NCBI GenBank assembly: GCA_016708025.1
Contig: JADJGQ010000002.1
Coordinates: 310,001 to 374,000, forward strand
DNA length: 64,000 bases
Source of the DNA: a bacterium
Lineage (GTDB): Bacteria; Zixibacteria; MSB-5A5; GN15; FEB-12
Reading direction: 5' to 3'
In this document: piece by piece, positions 62,170 through 64,000 of the stretch
How positions within the stretch are numbered: position 1 is the first letter of the stretch
How the letters are laid out: each line of letters opens with the position of its first letter
Translations under genes and position numbers: made by a program
The notes under the pieces: generated by a model
Databases searched by the model: none
The model's input: the letters and a program-made list of their open reading frames with translations, nothing else
Told to the model about the DNA's origin: nothing

Positions 62170-62670
62170 ATGCATGAAAAGTGGAAAAACCTTATCTGGC
62201 TCCAATTTGGAGCATCGATTGACTCGATCAAGAGGAGTATAGAACTCTGTCCCGATGCACTCTGGTCCGACCAATCGCGCGAACCCCAGTACTGGTATCT
62301 GGCATTTCACACCATTTTCTGGCTCGATTTCTATATGGAAGATTCAAGCGAGGGATACTATCCGCCGGAACCATTCGGCCTGGAAGAACTTGATCCGGCC
62401 GGTCTGCTTCCGCCGCGCGTTTATTCAAAACAAGAGCTGCTCGCGTTTTTGGCCCATGCCAGGGCTAATGCCAAACAAGCGCTTCACCGGCTGACAGAAG
62501 AAGCGAGTACTCAATCATATCATTTCGCCAACACCCATATCACGGTTGCCGAAAAATTCCTTTATAATATGCGCCACTGCCAGCATCATGCGGCCCAGAT
62601 GAATCTGATCATGCGGCAAGCCGTCGATTCAGCGCCAGGTTGGGTCTTTCAGGCGAAAGATCAGTTGTGA
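62170..62670 (+). CDS. DinB-superfamily protein
   Basis: A 166-residue four-helix-bundle protein with metal-ligand-type histidines in the usual places: FHTIFWLDFY near residue 45 and MRHCQHHAAQMN near 140. The superfamily includes thiol-dependent transferases and DNA-damage-induced proteins; the activity here is unknown. It is followed by a second DinB-type gene, so the pair is probably co-transcribed. Confidence 0.82.
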   Translation: MHEKWKNLIWLQFGASIDSIKRSIELCPDALWSDQSREPQYWYLAFHTIFWLDFYMEDSSEGYYPPEPFGLEELDPAGLLPPRVYSKQELLAFLAHARANAKQALHRLTEEASTQSYHFANTHITVAEKFLYNMRHCQHHAAQMNLIMRQAVDSAPGWVFQAKDQL

Positions 62671-62687
62671 AAGAAGGAGAGACACTC

Positions 62688-63182
62688 TTGACTAGTACTT
62701 CGCATATTAACGCTATCCTCAAGCGCGAACTCAATACACTGTCACGCGAGCTTGATGGCTACCCCGATGAAGCGCTGATCTGGGCGCATCCAGCCGGGGT
62801 CAAAAACCCTGCCGGGAGTCTTGCGCTCCATTTGCTCGGTAATACGCGCCACTTCATTGGCGCAATCCTGGGAAACTCCGGCTATGTACGGAACCGCGAG
62901 TTTGAATTCTCCGGCACGCCGGTCGCACGGGCAGAGATCCAGCGTGATATTGTCACCGCTATCACTGAGATCGAAAGAACCCTTGCCGATCTTTCCGAAG
63001 AGACACTCAACGCGATCTACCCGATAGAGGTCGGCAAGACCCGACTGGTCACCGGGCTGTTTCTCGTGCACCTGACGACGCATTTCAGCTACCATCTCGG
63101 CCAGATAGACTACCACCGTCGACTGGTGACTGGCAATTCCGAAGGGATCGGGGCACAGTCAATCCAGGAGCTGTTGAAGTAA
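62688..63182 (+). CDS. DinB-like (DUF1572-type) protein
   Basis: A 164-residue helical-bundle protein with LALHLLGNTRHFIGAIL and LTTHFSYHLGQIDYHRRL, the paired His motifs of the DinB fold. I start at TTG 62688 because AAGGAG lies 8 nt upstream. GTG 62667, which overlaps the previous stop as GTGA, is an alternative. It is distinct in sequence from the DinB protein encoded just upstream. Confidence 0.8.
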   Translation: MTSTSHINAILKRELNTLSRELDGYPDEALIWAHPAGVKNPAGSLALHLLGNTRHFIGAILGNSGYVRNREFEFSGTPVARAEIQRDIVTAITEIERTLADLSEETLNAIYPIEVGKTRLVTGLFLVHLTTHFSYHLGQIDYHRRLVTGNSEGIGAQSIQELLK

Positions 63183-63248
63183 CTCCCTCGTGAGATAAGT
63201 AGCTCTCCGGGCACCGGCTGGTCGGTATAAAGGGAGTCGCGCGTTTTT
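63182..63248 (+). terminator. Possible terminator-like structure after the second DinB-like gene
   Basis: ACTCCCT (63182-63188) can pair with AGGGAGT (63231-63237) around a long loop that holds a small CCGG/CCGG stem. GCGCG and TTTTT follow. The long loop makes it weak. Confidence 0.35.
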
Positions 63249-63311
63249 ATCTTGGCCGATCAACGGGTCGGATACGAGATTTTGGCGGCTGTAGAAACCA
63301 GAGGTGACTGT

Positions 63312-64000
63312 ATGTCTTGGTTCACACGATTTCCTTCATATGAGTTCCTGGCACGCAATGCGGTTCGCGGCTTGACCCGATTCCCGCTGACTTTCTTGTC
63401 AGGCGTGCTGGCGTCGTGCTTTCTTGTGTTGTTGATCGAGCGCGATGCATTCCCCACTAACCCGTTGCTTCAGAAGTGGGCGGCTTTCTCAGCGCTCGGC
63501 CTCCCCCTGTTTACTGCCTTGGCCGCATTCGCCGAAAAGCGACAACTCAGTCGTCTGGCAAACTACGGCACTCAGGCTATCGGGATCCTTCTGCTGGCGA
63601 TCGTCTTCCTCACGACACCCACGGATATTACTTATCCCAATATTCACTGGGTCCGGATCATTCTGCTTGCCGTCGCTTTCCACTGCCTGGCGGCCTTCCT
63701 GCCGTTTTTGGGTGGAGATCAGACACAGGGGTTCTGGCAATACAACAAAGCGCTGTTCCTTCGCTTCCTTACTTCCGGACTTTTTTCGGCAGTGATGTTC
63801 GGCGGCTTGGCTATCGCACTCTGGGCACTCAAGACGCTGTTTGATTTTGACTTCGATGATGACATCTATATGCAGCTCTGGTCGATCTGCGCCGGTTTCT
63901 TCACCACCTGGCTTTTCATCTCCGGTATACCGGAGGATCTCAATGCACTTGACAAGCCGACCGAATATCCACGCGGACTCCGCATTTTCACTCAATACAT
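63312..64000 (+). CDS. DUF4153 family membrane protein (partial, runs off the window)
   Basis: The frame is open from ATG 63312 to the window end (229 codons, no stop). The translation starts MSWFTRFPSYEFLARNAVRG and shows at least five TM helices, for example FLSGVLASCFLVLLI, IGILLLAIVFLTTP and SGLFSAVMFGGLAIALWAL. Segments such as RFPLTFLSG and FISGIPEDL are typical of DUF4153, whose function is unknown. GAGGTGA precedes the start. The missing C-terminal half prevents a firmer call. Confidence 0.8.
   Translation, partial: MSWFTRFPSYEFLARNAVRGLTRFPLTFLSGVLASCFLVLLIERDAFPTNPLLQKWAAFSALGLPLFTALAAFAEKRQLSRLANYGTQAIGILLLAIVFLTTPTDITYPNIHWVRIILLAVAFHCLAAFLPFLGGDQTQGFWQYNKALFLRFLTSGLFSAVMFGGLAIALWALKTLFDFDFDDDIYMQLWSICAGFFTTWLFISGIPEDLNALDKPTEYPRGLRIFTQY

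Noticed and set aside
1..64000. tRNA, rRNA, CRISPR, IS elements or prophage
   Set aside because: No cloverleaf, array of short repeats, transposase or phage gene was seen by reading; a dedicated search could still find a small RNA.

Overview
The window reads as a chromosomal segment of an uncultivated or draft-quality bacterium of the FCB lineage (Bacteroidetes/Chlorobi relatives such as Ignavibacteria, Zixibacteria or KSB1-like phyla). The main clue is a secreted protein (59447-61213) that ends in a type IX secretion (Por) sorting domain of the 'NYPNPFNP' kind. Supporting clues are long beta-rich surface proteins, lipoproteins and very large multi-PAS histidine kinases. No phage, IS element, CRISPR array, rRNA or tRNA was seen.

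Layout. 122-535 (-) is a bacteriohemerythrin. 915-16762 (+) is a signalling block: a hybrid kinase carrying its own phosphorelay, two response regulators, an RsbU/RsbW/RsbV-like partner-switch trio, then CheA-REC, MCP, CheW, CheB and CheR, several of them translationally coupled. 17055-23026 holds a 1419-residue secreted protein of unknown function and a predicted outer-membrane barrel. 23459-27351 holds a divergent MetRS-like enzyme, GltX and a lone PAS protein. 27348-35205 (-) is a complete kdpFABCDE potassium operon with a 28-residue KdpF. 35583-38529 holds a cysteine synthase-like enzyme and a GntR(YtrA)-ABC ATPase-ABC permease operon with two palindromes at its promoter.

38775-53245 is a second signalling block: a histidine kinase with six tandem ~184-residue sensor repeats, two response regulators (one with a PP2C domain), a PilZ protein, a CxxCH heme-binding multi-PAS hybrid kinase, and a Ser/Thr kinase fused to PEGA, formylglycine-generating-enzyme-like and alpha/beta-hydrolase domains. 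53457-64000 holds a cupin, a repeat lipoprotein, a DUF4287/DUF5655 protein, a CarH-like B12 photoreceptor regulator, DUF378, fasciclin and DUF4397 secreted proteins, a GNAT, a CDGSH iron-sulfur protein, two DinB-fold proteins and the start of a DUF4153 membrane protein.

Quality warning. From about 41.8 to 59.0 kb almost every long gene is broken by one-base indels, many in homopolymers, with conserved protein continuing in another frame. I count about 25 such sites there and none in the first 41.7 kb. I treat them as probable sequencing or assembly errors, describe each locus as a whole, and also list the open fragments.
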